From the NCBI RefSeq assembly GCF_014596975.1, contig NZ_JACVXD010000001.1, forward strand, positions 798,101-862,100: DNA of 64,000 nucleotides, given 5' to 3'. Position 1 is the first letter of the stretch; each line of letters opens with the position of its first letter. The translations under genes and the position numbers were made by a program. Source of the stretch: Aestuariibaculum marinum. Lineage in GTDB: Bacteria; Bacteroidota; Bacteroidia; Flavobacteriales; Flavobacteriaceae. Of this stretch, positions 9,479-18,754 are shown one piece after another. Below the pieces are notes generated by a model that saw only the letters and a list, made by a program, of their open reading frames with translations, did no database searches and had not been told where the DNA came from.

Positions 9479-10135
9479 ATGACGAATACAGACCTTTCTT
9501 TATACCATATTACCAGACCTTCGACTCTAAAAGCCAATGCGCCATTACTAATTATGATGCATGGTTATGGTAGTGATGAAAACGATTTATTTTCTTTTGC
9601 TTCTGAATTGCCAGAGGAATTATTTATCATATCAGTAAAAGCGCCTTACGAATTACAACCTTACGGCAATGCCTGGTATGCTATTAATTTTGATGCAGAA
9701 AAAGGAAAATGGAACGATAACGTGCAAGCCGCACAATCGAGAGATTTAATCGCAAAATTTATAGATGAAGCTATTGAAGCTTATCCAGTTGATAAAAACA
9801 ATGTAACGCTTTTAGGTTTCAGTCAAGGGAGTATTTTAAGTTATGCCGTAGCGCTAACCTATCCTGAAAAAATAAAAAATATTATTGCCTTAAGTGGATA
9901 TATAAACCAAGATATCTTACCGAAATCAATAAATGAAACCGATTATTCAAATCTGAACTTCTACTGCTCTCATGGTAGTGTCGATCAGGTAATTCCTGTG
10001 GAATGGGCTCGACAAACACCTTCATTCTTAAATGCTTTAAACATTAAGCATAAATATTCAGAGTTTCCAGTTGGACATGGTGTCGCACCACAAAACTTTT
10101 TTGAATTTAAAGACTGGTTAAAAGACCGTATATAA
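9479..10135 (+). CDS. Alpha/beta-hydrolase, phospholipase/carboxylesterase family
   Basis: The 218-residue protein has the fold's hallmarks: oxyanion-region HGYGSDEND near residue 28, nucleophile elbow GFSQGS with Ser115, probable acid Asp169 in HGSVDQVIP, and catalytic His200 in PVGHGV. It matches the YpfH/acyl-protein thioesterase-like family. It has no signal peptide, so it is probably cytoplasmic. It is the last gene of the operon starting at 5965, and a hairpin terminator follows directly. The true substrate is unknown. Confidence 0.88.
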   Translation: MTNTDLSLYHITRPSTLKANAPLLIMMHGYGSDENDLFSFASELPEELFIISVKAPYELQPYGNAWYAINFDAEKGKWNDNVQAAQSRDLIAKFIDEAIEAYPVDKNNVTLLGFSQGSILSYAVALTYPEKIKNIIALSGYINQDILPKSINETDYSNLNFYCSHGSVDQVIPVEWARQTPSFLNALNIKHKYSEFPVGHGVAPQNFFEFKDWLKDRI

Positions 10136-10142
10136 TACAAAT

Positions 10143-10172
10143 AAAAAATCCAGCATAATGCTGGATTTTTTT
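10143..10172. terminator. Bidirectional rho-independent terminator
   Basis: Arms AATCCAGCAT/ATGCTGGATT around a tiny loop, with A-run left and T-run right. It lies between the convergent esterase and response-regulator genes. Confidence 0.9.
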
Positions 10173-10194
10173 ATATCATAAAGTTCCTAAATAC

Positions 10195-10899
10195 TTATTC
10201 GTTTATTACTAAACGGAACCCTTCACCATGAATATTTAGAATTTCTACTTTTTCGTCTTGCTTTAAATACTTACGCAACTTCGCAATATACACATCCATA
10301 CTTCGAGAAGTAAAATAATTATCGTCTCTCCAAATTTTTGTTAACGCCAACTCACGAGGCATTAAATCGTTTTCATGTAAGGCTAACAAACGTAATAATT
10401 CGTTTTCTTTTGGAGATAATTTAACCGGATCTCCTCCATTATAGCGTAAGAAACGTAATTTAGAATTTAAATCGAATTTTCCGATTTTAAACTCAAATTG
10501 TTTACTATCAGAAATGGTTTCTGTAGCTTTACGTTGCATAATAGCTTTAATCTTCATTAAAAGCACTTCGCTATCAAAAGGTTTATTTAAATAGTCGTCT
10601 GCTCCTACTTTATACCCTTTTAAAACGTCTTCCTTCATGGTTTTAGCTGTTAAGAATACAATAGGAACATCGTCATTCTTTTCTCGTATTTCTTTAGCTA
10701 ATGTAAACCCATCTTTGTAAGGCATCATTACATCTAAAATACATAAATCGAAATCGTCTTTTTTGAACTTTTCGAAGCCTTCCATACCATTTTTAGCATG
10801 AGTGACATCGTAGTCATTCATCATTAAATAATCTTTCAGAACAGTTCCGAAATTGGGATCGTCTTCTACTAGTAATATTTTTTTCTTTTGCTCTTCCAT
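10195..10899 (-). CDS. rprY: OmpR-family response regulator, RprY type
   Basis: The 234-residue protein has a receiver domain (1-~120) with acidic pocket Glu12-Asp13-Asp14, phosphorylation site Asp56 in LCILDVMMP, Thr84 and Lys106. A winged-helix DNA-binding domain (about 135-232) follows, containing LSPKENELLRLL and ending HGEGFRLV. The start overlaps nothing and lies 2 bases after the stop of its kinase gene, a typical cognate pair. RprXY of Bacteroides is a global regulator; the target genes here cannot be read from the sequence. Confidence 0.92.
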   Translation of the reverse strand: MEEQKKKILLVEDDPNFGTVLKDYLMMNDYDVTHAKNGMEGFEKFKKDDFDLCILDVMMPYKDGFTLAKEIREKNDDVPIVFLTAKTMKEDVLKGYKVGADDYLNKPFDSEVLLMKIKAIMQRKATETISDSKQFEFKIGKFDLNSKLRFLRYNGGDPVKLSPKENELLRLLALHENDLMPRELALTKIWRDDNYFTSRSMDVYIAKLRKYLKQDEKVEILNIHGEGFRLVINE

Positions 10900-10901
10900 A
10901 T

Positions 10902-12473
10902 TTATGATATTAGCGGAAGCTTAATGGTAAATGTGCTTCCCTTGTCTTTTTCACTTTCTACAGAAACATAACCTTGATGGTCTTCTACAATACGTTTCAC
11001 ATAAGCTAAACCTAACCCGTGACCTTTAACATTATGTATGTTTCCGGTGTGTTCTCTATAAAACTTTTCGAACACGCGCTTCACTGCAGCTTTACTCATT
11101 CCGCTACCGTGATCTTTTATTTTCAATAAAATGTTGGTGCCCACATTTTCAGTGTACACCTCAATTTCTGGTGCTTCTGGAGAATACTTAACGGCATTAT
11201 CCAGCATATTAACAATAACATTAGTAAAGTGTGACTCATTGGCTAACACCGACGTTTGTTCGGCGTTTAAAAAGGTTTTAATATAGCCTTTTCTATCCTC
11301 TACAATTAACTCTACATGGGTAATAGCATCTTCTATTAAATCATGTAAATTTAATCTTTCTTTACTAATATTCAGTTCATTTTTTTCTAGTTTAGATATT
11401 CTTAGCACATTTTCTACCTGTGCATGCATACGTTTGTTCTCTTCTTTAATCATGCCCAGATAACGTACTACTTTCTCTTTATCTTCAATAATCTTTGGGT
11501 TTCTAATGGCATCTAAAGCCAAGTTTATCGTCGCAATTGGTGTTTTAAACTCATGCGTCATATTATTGATGAAATCGGATTTTATTTCTGATATTTTACG
11601 TTGTTTGATTAACTGATACAAAGCACCTCCGTAAGTAATCATAATAATTAACGTAAAGAGAAAAGATAATAAAATCATCCACAAAATAGAAGATAAGATA
11701 AATTCCTTATCATTCGTAAAATTTACAAGAAGTTTATAAGGGGTCTGCTTATTCTCATCTGTAAAAACGGGAATTGAATAATTTGAATCTTTATCATACT
11801 CAAACCCATCACTTTCAACCTTTGTTCTTAAATCGTTAGCAAAAATGGCAAACTCAAAATCAAGATTAATACCGTCTTTAGCAAAAGTACTTTTTAATAA
11901 ATCTCTTATTTCATTTTCAGAAACTCTTTGATGAATGGGTGCCGTTTTCCTTAATGCTTTAAACGCATTCTCAAACGCACTACGCTGTGCTTGTGATATT
12001 GTACCACTACTAATTATTCTAGTTATTGGACTTTCGCCCAAATCTCTATCGGTTAGATCTTCATTTTTATAGACCTCTGTAGATGAAGTTCCAATGATAC
12101 TTTTAATACCAATACTATCTAAACCAATGTCAAAGAGCGTCGATGTTAACTTATAATTTTCTTCTAAAACACTGCTTGTAAAAATAAGTGTCTCTTTGGT
12201 ATTATTATTTTGCTGATAAATTAACAACTGAGATACCGTAGCAGAATCCGCCTTTTTTTCAGTATCTAAGTTTTGATATTCATTGTAATATTTGTCTACC
12301 TCTCTCTTCCCTAGCTCATTAGATACGTAATTTAAATCTGCATTAACAGTCGCTCTAAAGCGTGCCTTTTCTGTTTTTAAGGATCCGTTAATATAGTAGA
12401 CCTGAACGAAAATAATACCTACTAAAGACAGGGTCATTAAAAGGATTAACAGGACAAATGTTCTCTTGCTCAT
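10902..12473 (-). CDS. rprX: Membrane sensor histidine kinase, RprX type
   Basis: The 523-residue kinase has a first membrane helix at about 7-29, a periplasmic sensor domain of roughly 230 residues, and a second helix at about 259-283. The H-box NMTHEFKTP carries phospho-acceptor His307. The N-box NMLDNAVKY includes Asn426, and the G-boxes DHGSGMS and GHGLGLAYV close the ATPase domain. There is no HAMP domain between the second helix and the H-box, as is usual for this Bacteroidota group. The sensor domain is not one I can name. It is co-transcribed with rprY. Confidence 0.92.
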   Translation of the reverse strand: MSKRTFVLLILLMTLSLVGIIFVQVYYINGSLKTEKARFRATVNADLNYVSNELGKREVDKYYNEYQNLDTEKKADSATVSQLLIYQQNNNTKETLIFTSSVLEENYKLTSTLFDIGLDSIGIKSIIGTSSTEVYKNEDLTDRDLGESPITRIISSGTISQAQRSAFENAFKALRKTAPIHQRVSENEIRDLLKSTFAKDGINLDFEFAIFANDLRTKVESDGFEYDKDSNYSIPVFTDENKQTPYKLLVNFTNDKEFILSSILWMILLSFLFTLIIMITYGGALYQLIKQRKISEIKSDFINNMTHEFKTPIATINLALDAIRNPKIIEDKEKVVRYLGMIKEENKRMHAQVENVLRISKLEKNELNISKERLNLHDLIEDAITHVELIVEDRKGYIKTFLNAEQTSVLANESHFTNVIVNMLDNAVKYSPEAPEIEVYTENVGTNILLKIKDHGSGMSKAAVKRVFEKFYREHTGNIHNVKGHGLGLAYVKRIVEDHQGYVSVESEKDKGSTFTIKLPLIS

Positions 12474-12541
12474 TATTCAAATTTAACATTTTAACATTTA
12501 GCAGAATTGGTTTTAACCTTACATTAACAAAAATGTTAAAA

Positions 12542-13126
12542 TTATAAGGTTTTCACAATTTGCTCATGTATTCTCTCAACTTGCTCTTTAGTTTCTTCTA
12601 AATTTACATTATTCACTACAAAATCTGATAACGCAATTTTATCTTCATCACTCCATTGATTCTTTATAATGGCCTGAATTTTTTCTTCTGTTGTATCATC
12701 TCGTTTCAGTAAACGTTGAATACGCAAGTCCATTGGTGCGGTTACGGTAATCACCAAATCGCACTGCTTATTTCCGTCGTTTTCAAACAAAATAGCTACC
12801 TCTTTTATAACATAAGGTGCGTTTTGTTTTAACTTCCAGGCCTCAAAATGTTTACCAACTTCGGGGTGTACAATGGCATTCATTTTTTGAAGGTAGGTTT
12901 TATCATTAAAAATGATATTGGCTATAAATGGTTTATTTAATTCGCCATCTACATACACTTCCTTTCCAAACAATTCAATTAGTTCAGTTTTAATAACACT
13001 GGAAGTCAACATCAGTTCTTTAGCTTCAATATCCGCAATATATACTGGAATACCCAAAGCTTCAAATTGTTTGGCTACAGTTGTTTTACCACTACCAATA
13101 CCGCCTGTAAGTCCGACTACCATCAT
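12542..13126 (-). CDS. coaE: Dephospho-CoA kinase
   Basis: The 194-residue protein starts MMVVGLTGGIGSGKTT, with the P-loop at 8-15. It contains family segments HPEVGKHFEAW and VITVTAPMDLRIQRLLKRD (the lid region). It catalyses the last step of coenzyme A synthesis, ATP-dependent phosphorylation of dephospho-CoA at the ribose 3'-OH. Its ATG overlaps the stop of the YbbR gene (ATGA), so the two are translationally coupled. Confidence 0.95.
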   Translation of the reverse strand: MMVVGLTGGIGSGKTTVAKQFEALGIPVYIADIEAKELMLTSSVIKTELIELFGKEVYVDGELNKPFIANIIFNDKTYLQKMNAIVHPEVGKHFEAWKLKQNAPYVIKEVAILFENDGNKQCDLVITVTAPMDLRIQRLLKRDDTTEEKIQAIIKNQWSDEDKIALSDFVVNNVNLEETKEQVERIHEQIVKTL

Positions 13127-14091
13127 TTTGTTATTATAAACTCTATCCGTTTCTGATTAATCTTTACATTTTTCACCTTTTCAGGGTACTCTGCTACTTC
13201 TGGCACTAAAAAATACTGATTATTTACTGTTTTACTAAAGTCGCAAACCACTTTAAAATCTTTCGCTGTAATCGCATTAAAATCACTTAAACTTACGTAG
13301 TACGTCACATTAACTTCCTTTGGAAAATACTTTAACATTACATTTTCTGGTACATTAATAAGCTGTACAGGTATTTTTAAAATGCCCTCTGTGAATTTAT
13401 CAACTTTAGCATTTAAAACCGTTTGCACAGCGGAAAACTTTAAATCCTTATGCTTTTGATTTTGCTGCGGTAACTTTAATCTTACGGTTTTCAACACATC
13501 GGTTCGCACTTCCTTTAAAGCTAAAGATTCTGTTTCGATATGGTGAATTTTAGACACTTTAACTTCGGGTCCAATAACTGTAATGGAATCTGGTTTTAAA
13601 TTAAATGCCGAAGCTCGGTCATAACCTGGGCTGAATTTAATATCGGACTGCAATACAATAGGCACTTTTTTTACCATATTTTCATCAAACTGAAAAAATA
13701 GCGTATCCGGAGAGATGTTCAACACCTTTACCTGACTACTAAACTGCGTGTTTTGTAAATAAGCAGACGTTTTATGCCAAATAAAAAGTGAATCCTTTTT
13801 ATAGACGTCCTTATTAAAATCAACCCTAATTTCAGGTTTCGAAAAATAATACTTCAACCACTTAAACCCATGGGTTTTTAATGTAACATCTAAACTAAGT
13901 GAATCGTTTAAAATTACATCTTCATCTGGCACATTAATCTTTTTGATATTAAACGTCAAAGTATTGGTATACTCCTTGGATAATTTATTAAATAGTAAAA
14001 TAAGAAAAGCCGATAACAAGAACAAAACAAACACATTTAGCCTTTTACTTTTAACTGAAGCTAATATTTTTGATTTTAGTGCTTTTAGCAT
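13123..14091 (-). CDS. YbbR-domain protein (CdaR-like)
   Basis: The 322-residue protein has one N-terminal membrane helix (about 20-37) and an extracytoplasmic remainder with YbbR-like beta repeats (e.g. VNVTYYVSLSD, PVQLINVPENV, and the VIGPEVKVSKIHHIET region). In Firmicutes the related CdaR controls the diadenylate cyclase CdaA, but no cyclase gene is adjacent here, so that role is not supported. It lies between a glycosyltransferase (2-base gap) and coaE (4-base overlap), a compact operon. Confidence 0.85.
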   Translation of the reverse strand: MLKALKSKILASVKSKRLNVFVLFLLSAFLILLFNKLSKEYTNTLTFNIKKINVPDEDVILNDSLSLDVTLKTHGFKWLKYYFSKPEIRVDFNKDVYKKDSLFIWHKTSAYLQNTQFSSQVKVLNISPDTLFFQFDENMVKKVPIVLQSDIKFSPGYDRASAFNLKPDSITVIGPEVKVSKIHHIETESLALKEVRTDVLKTVRLKLPQQNQKHKDLKFSAVQTVLNAKVDKFTEGILKIPVQLINVPENVMLKYFPKEVNVTYYVSLSDFNAITAKDFKVVCDFSKTVNNQYFLVPEVAEYPEKVKNVKINQKRIEFIITK

Positions 14092-14093
14092 AC

Positions 14094-15095
14094 TTATTTA
14101 AAAAATAATTTAGGAAACTGAGATTCCGGATTTCTCTTTAATACACTTACTACCCAAGTCGATTTTAAAAAGCCATAACCATAGCCAAAAAACTGCACAG
14201 AAATAGCAATTAAACTCAATACGGATACGACTATACTTTTTGTTGATATTAAAGCCGTAATAAATGCTATACTAAAATACAACACATAAAGTTTAAAAAA
14301 AGCATCTACTTGAAATAAAAGTAATATTATACTTAATAAAAACCCTAGACTGAACACGGTAGGAAACCAATACATTAGTTTTTTGGTTTGAGGGTGCCAT
14401 ACATTTAGAATGGGACGAACCATTCCGAATTTATTCACCTGAATATAAAACTTTCTCCATGAAATCCTGCGTTTGTGATAAACATAGGCTTCAGGAATCA
14501 ATTTGGTTTTATAACCTAAATTCCACAGACGGATGGATAAATCCGGGTCTTCGCCAGGGTGAATATATCCAAAGCCTTTTGAAGCTTCAAAAGCTTGTTT
14601 AGAAATCCCCATATTGAAACTTCGCGGCTCAAACGTATCGACACTTTTTTTATTACCTCTAATGCCTCCTGTGGTGATAAATGAGGTCATAGAAAAATTT
14701 ATCGCTTTTTGTAGATTAGTAAACGACTCATGTGCCGCATCGGGGCCACCAAAACAATCGACATAGTTTTCTGTTAAGCTTTTTTCTACTTCATTTAAAT
14801 ATTGCGGTGGTAAAATACAATCGGAATCTAAAATGATAAAATAGTTCCCTTTGGCTTTGTGCATCCCGTAATTACGGGAATCTCCTGGACCAGAATTCTT
14901 TTTAAAAAAATAAGAGATATTCAGCTTACCTTTAAAGCTATCCACAACGGCTTTAGAAGTGATAGACGAACCGTCTTCTACAATTACAATTTCGAATGGA
15001 GTTTTTGTGTTTAAATTTTCGAAACTTTGTAAAAGTTCCTGCGTCTCATCGGGACGATTATAGACAGGTATGATAAATGAAAACTGTAATTGCAT
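14094..15095 (-). CDS. Membrane-associated family 2 glycosyltransferase
   Basis: About 333 residues. The GT-A domain has FIIPVYNRPDE, VEDGSS and the metal site LDSDC. A C-terminal membrane section follows with two or three helices (about 240-315). I place the start at the ATG at 15095; a TTG one codon upstream is possible. It resembles transferases that use a lipid acceptor at the inner membrane. It heads the operon with the YbbR-domain gene and coaE. A GC-rich palindromic element lies just upstream. Confidence 0.87.
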   Translation of the reverse strand: MQLQFSFIIPVYNRPDETQELLQSFENLNTKTPFEIVIVEDGSSITSKAVVDSFKGKLNISYFFKKNSGPGDSRNYGMHKAKGNYFIILDSDCILPPQYLNEVEKSLTENYVDCFGGPDAAHESFTNLQKAINFSMTSFITTGGIRGNKKSVDTFEPRSFNMGISKQAFEASKGFGYIHPGEDPDLSIRLWNLGYKTKLIPEAYVYHKRRISWRKFYIQVNKFGMVRPILNVWHPQTKKLMYWFPTVFSLGFLLSIILLLFQVDAFFKLYVLYFSIAFITALISTKSIVVSVLSLIAISVQFFGYGYGFLKSTWVVSVLKRNPESQFPKLFFK

Positions 15096-15130
15096 CAATA
15101 GTTGTGTTTTGCGTTAGGGATTAAGGTATT

Positions 15131-15193
15131 GTTGGAGCTCCTCTTGGAGAGCGACTACCGAAAGCCCGACCACGCCTTAGCGTGGTAACGCCC
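15131..15193. repeat. GC-rich palindromic (REP-like) intergenic element
   Basis: A roughly 60-base stretch, clearly richer in GC than its surroundings. It contains the perfect hairpin CCACGC-CTTA-GCGTGG (15170-15185), an imperfect palindrome GGAGCTCCTCTTGGAGAGC to its left, and a pair GGGC/GCCC around the central hairpin. It lies in non-coding DNA between the fabI terminator and the glycosyltransferase start. It looks like a dispersed repeat, but only one copy is in this window, so the repeat status is an inference. Confidence 0.5.
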
Positions 15194-15224
15194 ATATTAT
15201 TTTTAACAAATGTAACTAATCCTA

Positions 15225-15252
15225 ACAAAAAAGCCACCCTAAATAAGGTGGC
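15225..15252 (-). terminator. Rho-independent terminator of fabI
   Basis: Read on the minus strand: stem GCCACC/GGTGGC with an 8-base loop, followed by a T-run. It lies 24 bases downstream of the fabI stop. Confidence 0.85.
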
Positions 15253-15275
15253 TCTTGATATATAAGAAATCTATT

Positions 15276-16094
15276 TTATTCTTCTCCTACAAAGGTGCTC
15301 ATAACCGCATCACTTACACCCATGTTACTGAAACCTCCATCGTTGTAAAGGTTTTGTAAGGTTACACGTTTTGTAAGGTCACTAAATAAGGTTACTGCAT
15401 AGTTTGCACAGTCTAATGCTGTTGCGTTACCAAGTGGCGACATTTTATCGGCGTAAGCAATAAATCCGTCGAATCCTTTAACCCCACTACCAGCAGTAGT
15501 TGGCGTTGGCGACTGAGAAATGGTGTTTACACGTACTTTTTTATCGCGACCAAAGAAATATCCAAAGCTACGAGCAATACTTTCTAAGTACGCTTTATTA
15601 TCGGCCATATCGTTATAATCTGGGAATACACGTTGTGCAGCCATATAACTTAACGCCACAATACTACCCCACTCGTTCATAGCGTCTGCTTTGTAAAGTG
15701 TTTGCATTACTTTGTGAAAAGACATGGCAGAAACATCGGTTCCTTTTTGTGTCCAGTCGTAGTTTTGATTTGTATAGTGGTTACCTTTACGTACGTTAAT
15801 TGACATTCCTATAGAGTGAAGAACGAAATCGATTTTTCCGCCTAAAATCTCCATAGATTGCTCTACCAACTTTTGTAAGTCTTCAACCGAAGTTGCATCG
15901 GCAGGAATTACTTGAGAACCAGTTTTTTCAGCTAACTCGTTAATTTGTCCCATACGCATAGCTACAGGGGCATTAGTTAAAACGAATTGTCCACCTTCTT
16001 CATGAACACGTTCTGCAGTTTTCCATGCAATCGAATTTGAGTCTAATGCTCCAAAAATGATTCCTTTTTTTCCTTTTAATAAATTATAAGACAT
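15276..16094 (-). CDS. fabI: Enoyl-[acyl-carrier-protein] reductase (NADH)
   Basis: The 272-residue protein is a FabI-type short-chain reductase that catalyses the last step of each fatty-acid elongation cycle. The catalytic Tyr-x6-Lys is visible in YNDMADNK, with the upstream Tyr in ALSYMAAQR. Cofactor-loop residues GALDSNSIAW replace the classical GxxxGxG, as in FabI. The SQSPTPTTAGSGV segment matches the substrate-binding loop. It is monocistronic, with its own promoter box and terminator. Confidence 0.96.
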   Translation of the reverse strand: MSYNLLKGKKGIIFGALDSNSIAWKTAERVHEEGGQFVLTNAPVAMRMGQINELAEKTGSQVIPADATSVEDLQKLVEQSMEILGGKIDFVLHSIGMSINVRKGNHYTNQNYDWTQKGTDVSAMSFHKVMQTLYKADAMNEWGSIVALSYMAAQRVFPDYNDMADNKAYLESIARSFGYFFGRDKKVRVNTISQSPTPTTAGSGVKGFDGFIAYADKMSPLGNATALDCANYAVTLFSDLTKRVTLQNLYNDGGFSNMGVSDAVMSTFVGEE

Positions 16095-16137
16095 TTTCTT
16101 GGTTATTATATTGTTTTCTTTTTTTCTATTTGGTGGA

Positions 16138-16145
16138 CAAAGATA
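16138..16145 (-). promoter_or_regulatory. Candidate -7 promoter box (TATCTTTG) for fabI
   Basis: An exact TAnnTTTG match on the minus strand, 43 bases upstream of the fabI ATG and just beyond the recN stop codon. No clear -33 TTG is found at the usual distance. Confidence 0.55.
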
Positions 16146-16149
16146 CTAA

Positions 16150-17802
16150 TTAATTCAATAATTCTTTGGCATGTGCAATAGCAGATGAAGACATTTCTAC
16201 ACCGCCTAACATTTGTGCGATTTCTACAATACGTTCGTCGTGATTTAACTTTACTAAATTAGAGTGTGTTACTTCGTCTTTATCTTCTTTATACACTTTA
16301 AAATGTGAGTGTCCTTTGGCAGCCACCTGTGGTAAATGCGTAATGGCAAATACCTGCATAGACTTACTCATTTCCAGCATAATATCTCCCATTTTATTTG
16401 AAATCTCTCCTGAAACTCCAGTATCAATTTCATCGAACATGATGGTTGGTAACTGAATGTATTTTGCCAACACCGATTTAATAGCCAGCATAATTCTGGA
16501 TAACTCTCCGCCTGATGCTGCCTTTTTCAATTCGTTATAATTTCCACCTTTATTTGCAGAAAATAAAAATGATAAATTGTCTTTTCCGTTGGCTAAATAC
16601 TCCTTTTGAAGGCTCACTTCGATATTAAACTGCGCATTAGGCATCCCTAAACCAACCAAAATGGATTCTAACTGCGCTTTTAATTCTGGTATAACTTTAG
16701 AGCGGTTATCGTGTATGGTTTTAGCAATACCATTTAAGGTTTTAGCTTGCTCTTCAATTTCCTTCTGCTTATTTTGAATAGTTTCGTCTAAGTTCTCGGT
16801 AACCGAAACTTTTTCTTCTAATTGATTTTTAATTTCAATAAGCTCAGCAACGGTTTCCACAACATGCTTTTGCATTAAATTATGAAGCAAACGCAATTTG
16901 GCATCGACTACTTCCAGTCGGTTTGGATCTGCTTCTAAGGAATCCTGAAGTTCATCAACCTCTCTGTAAACATCATCTAATTCAATTAAGCTACTATTTA
17001 CTCTATTAAATAAATCGTCATATTTTGAAGCATAGGAACTTAATTTTTGAAGTGTATTTTTTAAAGCCGTTAAGGTTGAAATCGCTCCTATTTGTTCATC
17101 GGTAAGTAACTGATATGCCTCTCCTAGTTTGTCTTTTATGCTTTCTACATTATTCAGGCTTTCATACTCTTCTTCCAATGCTTCCAACTCTCCATCTATT
17201 AAATTAGCTTCAACCAGCTCATTCAACAAAAAGCTATTGTAATCGTGTTCTTTTATAGCATCGGCCTGAAATTCTAAAAGCGATTTTAGTTCCTTTTTTA
17301 AGGTTTTGTAGACTTTTAATTCTGAAGTATACTGTTGAAGGATTTCTTCATTATTCGCTAAAGCATCAATCACCTGAAACTGAAATTCATCAGTTGTTAA
17401 CGCCATAGTTTGGTGTTGCGAATGGATATCGATTAAGCGTTCGCCTAACAACTGCAAACTACTTAGATTTACTGGAGAATCATTTACAAAGGCTCTGGAT
17501 TTCCCTGATGGTAAAATCTCACGACGAATAATAGTCTGCTCATCGTAATCAAAATCTTCAGACTCAAAAAGCGCTTTTAAATTATAATTTGAAATATTGA
17601 AAACCGCTTCAATAACGCATTTTGTTGACGTGTCTTTCAAACTGCTTAAATCGGCACGCTTCCCAAGAATTAATGATAAACCTCCTAAAAGTATGGATTT
17701 ACCGGCACCGGTTTCACCTGTGATAATTGAAAAACCATCGTTAAAATTAACGTTTAATTGATCGATTAATGCGTAATTTTTTATTGAAAGTGATGTTAGC
17801 AA
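16150..17802 (-). CDS. recN: DNA repair protein RecN
   Basis: The 550-residue SMC-like ATPase acts in double-strand break repair. It has Walker A GETGAGKS (29-36), central coiled coils (about 160-370), ABC signature ASGGELSRIM and Walker B IMFDEIDTGVSG. The start codon is TTG at 17802. The protein then begins MLTSLSIKNYALID as in other RecN proteins, and no in-frame ATG precedes it. It is the last gene of the minus-strand block bamD-rpoZ-coaBC-DUF4835-recN. Confidence 0.95.
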   Translation of the reverse strand: MLTSLSIKNYALIDQLNVNFNDGFSIITGETGAGKSILLGGLSLILGKRADLSSLKDTSTKCVIEAVFNISNYNLKALFESEDFDYDEQTIIRREILPSGKSRAFVNDSPVNLSSLQLLGERLIDIHSQHQTMALTTDEFQFQVIDALANNEEILQQYTSELKVYKTLKKELKSLLEFQADAIKEHDYNSFLLNELVEANLIDGELEALEEEYESLNNVESIKDKLGEAYQLLTDEQIGAISTLTALKNTLQKLSSYASKYDDLFNRVNSSLIELDDVYREVDELQDSLEADPNRLEVVDAKLRLLHNLMQKHVVETVAELIEIKNQLEEKVSVTENLDETIQNKQKEIEEQAKTLNGIAKTIHDNRSKVIPELKAQLESILVGLGMPNAQFNIEVSLQKEYLANGKDNLSFLFSANKGGNYNELKKAASGGELSRIMLAIKSVLAKYIQLPTIMFDEIDTGVSGEISNKMGDIMLEMSKSMQVFAITHLPQVAAKGHSHFKVYKEDKDEVTHSNLVKLNHDERIVEIAQMLGGVEMSSSAIAHAKELLN

Positions 17803-17866
17803 AACTTTTAAATAAGATTAAAATTATGAAATTAAAGATAATGAAATGCCAATAACTAGCGCAGCA

Positions 17867-18754
17867 TTAAAACTTAATATTTTGCCACTTACTATTGTAG
17901 GTTGGGGCCACTTTTTGAAGGGTCTCTTTAACACTGGCAATATTTACATTGGGGCCGTCGCTAAAAATTTGTTCAATCTCATCGGCCTTTGCATCGAAAA
18001 ATGTACGTAGTAAAAACGAATTTGGTCGGCGTGAATTCATAGCTCTGAACTTAGTTAAACTCGTAGCTATTTCCCCTTTACCTGACTTCGCATCATCACT
18101 CATAACATCTAAACCTTGTCTATGGTAATCATACATGACCTGACGGTATTCTTTGAAAGTAGGTGATAAAACATTATCGATTAATGCAAATCGACTTTGT
18201 AAACCATCTTCAACCTTCCAACCTTTGTAGTTCTCCTGTTGAGAATAGTTGGTAATAATTTGAGCTTGTTTGAAATAAGGATCACCTCCGTTTTCAGCAA
18301 AAGAATCGGCATCTAAACCTAAAACCATATACACGTGAAACGCAATTACAGACACTAAGTTAGATTGATACTGTGTAGGATTAAAAATAAGATTTTGATA
18401 TTCTAAATATCGAAAGTTAAAATCCTTGTCGTTAAAATTATAAATAGGTGTACTAAACGAAGACCCGTAAACCGGTCTGGACGATTGCACCTGTAATGAT
18501 GCTTGAAATGACTCACCACTATAGTTCGTTACATTAACAATAAAACTACAATCAATACGCTCCTGTAAAGCAAAAGTTTTATCGGTCCACTTAGTATTGT
18601 TGATAAACTCATTAAGCTGCTTTTCTAAGGTCTTAAAAATAGGAAAGTTCTCGTTTCCGGTTTGCTGGGCGTTAACTACCACATTACAATTTAATTCCTG
18701 GGCAAAACCAAAAATACTTAAACTGAATAATAAAACGACTAGAATGTTACGCAT
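17867..18754 (-). CDS. Secreted DUF4835-type protein
   Basis: The 295-residue protein has a cleavable signal peptide (about 1-18, ending FGFAQ). The mature part begins ELNCNVVVNAQQ and contains YLEYQNLIFNPTQYQ and NSRRPNSFLLRTFFDAKADE, which I recognise as the DUF4835 family of Bacteroidota. It is probably periplasmic or attached to the outer membrane. Function is unknown. It overlaps the end of coaBC by 8 bases, and the family is commonly found between coaBC and recN. Confidence 0.88.
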   Translation of the reverse strand: MRNILVVLLFSLSIFGFAQELNCNVVVNAQQTGNENFPIFKTLEKQLNEFINNTKWTDKTFALQERIDCSFIVNVTNYSGESFQASLQVQSSRPVYGSSFSTPIYNFNDKDFNFRYLEYQNLIFNPTQYQSNLVSVIAFHVYMVLGLDADSFAENGGDPYFKQAQIITNYSQQENYKGWKVEDGLQSRFALIDNVLSPTFKEYRQVMYDYHRQGLDVMSDDAKSGKGEIATSLTKFRAMNSRRPNSFLLRTFFDAKADEIEQIFSDGPNVNIASVKETLQKVAPTYNSKWQNIKF

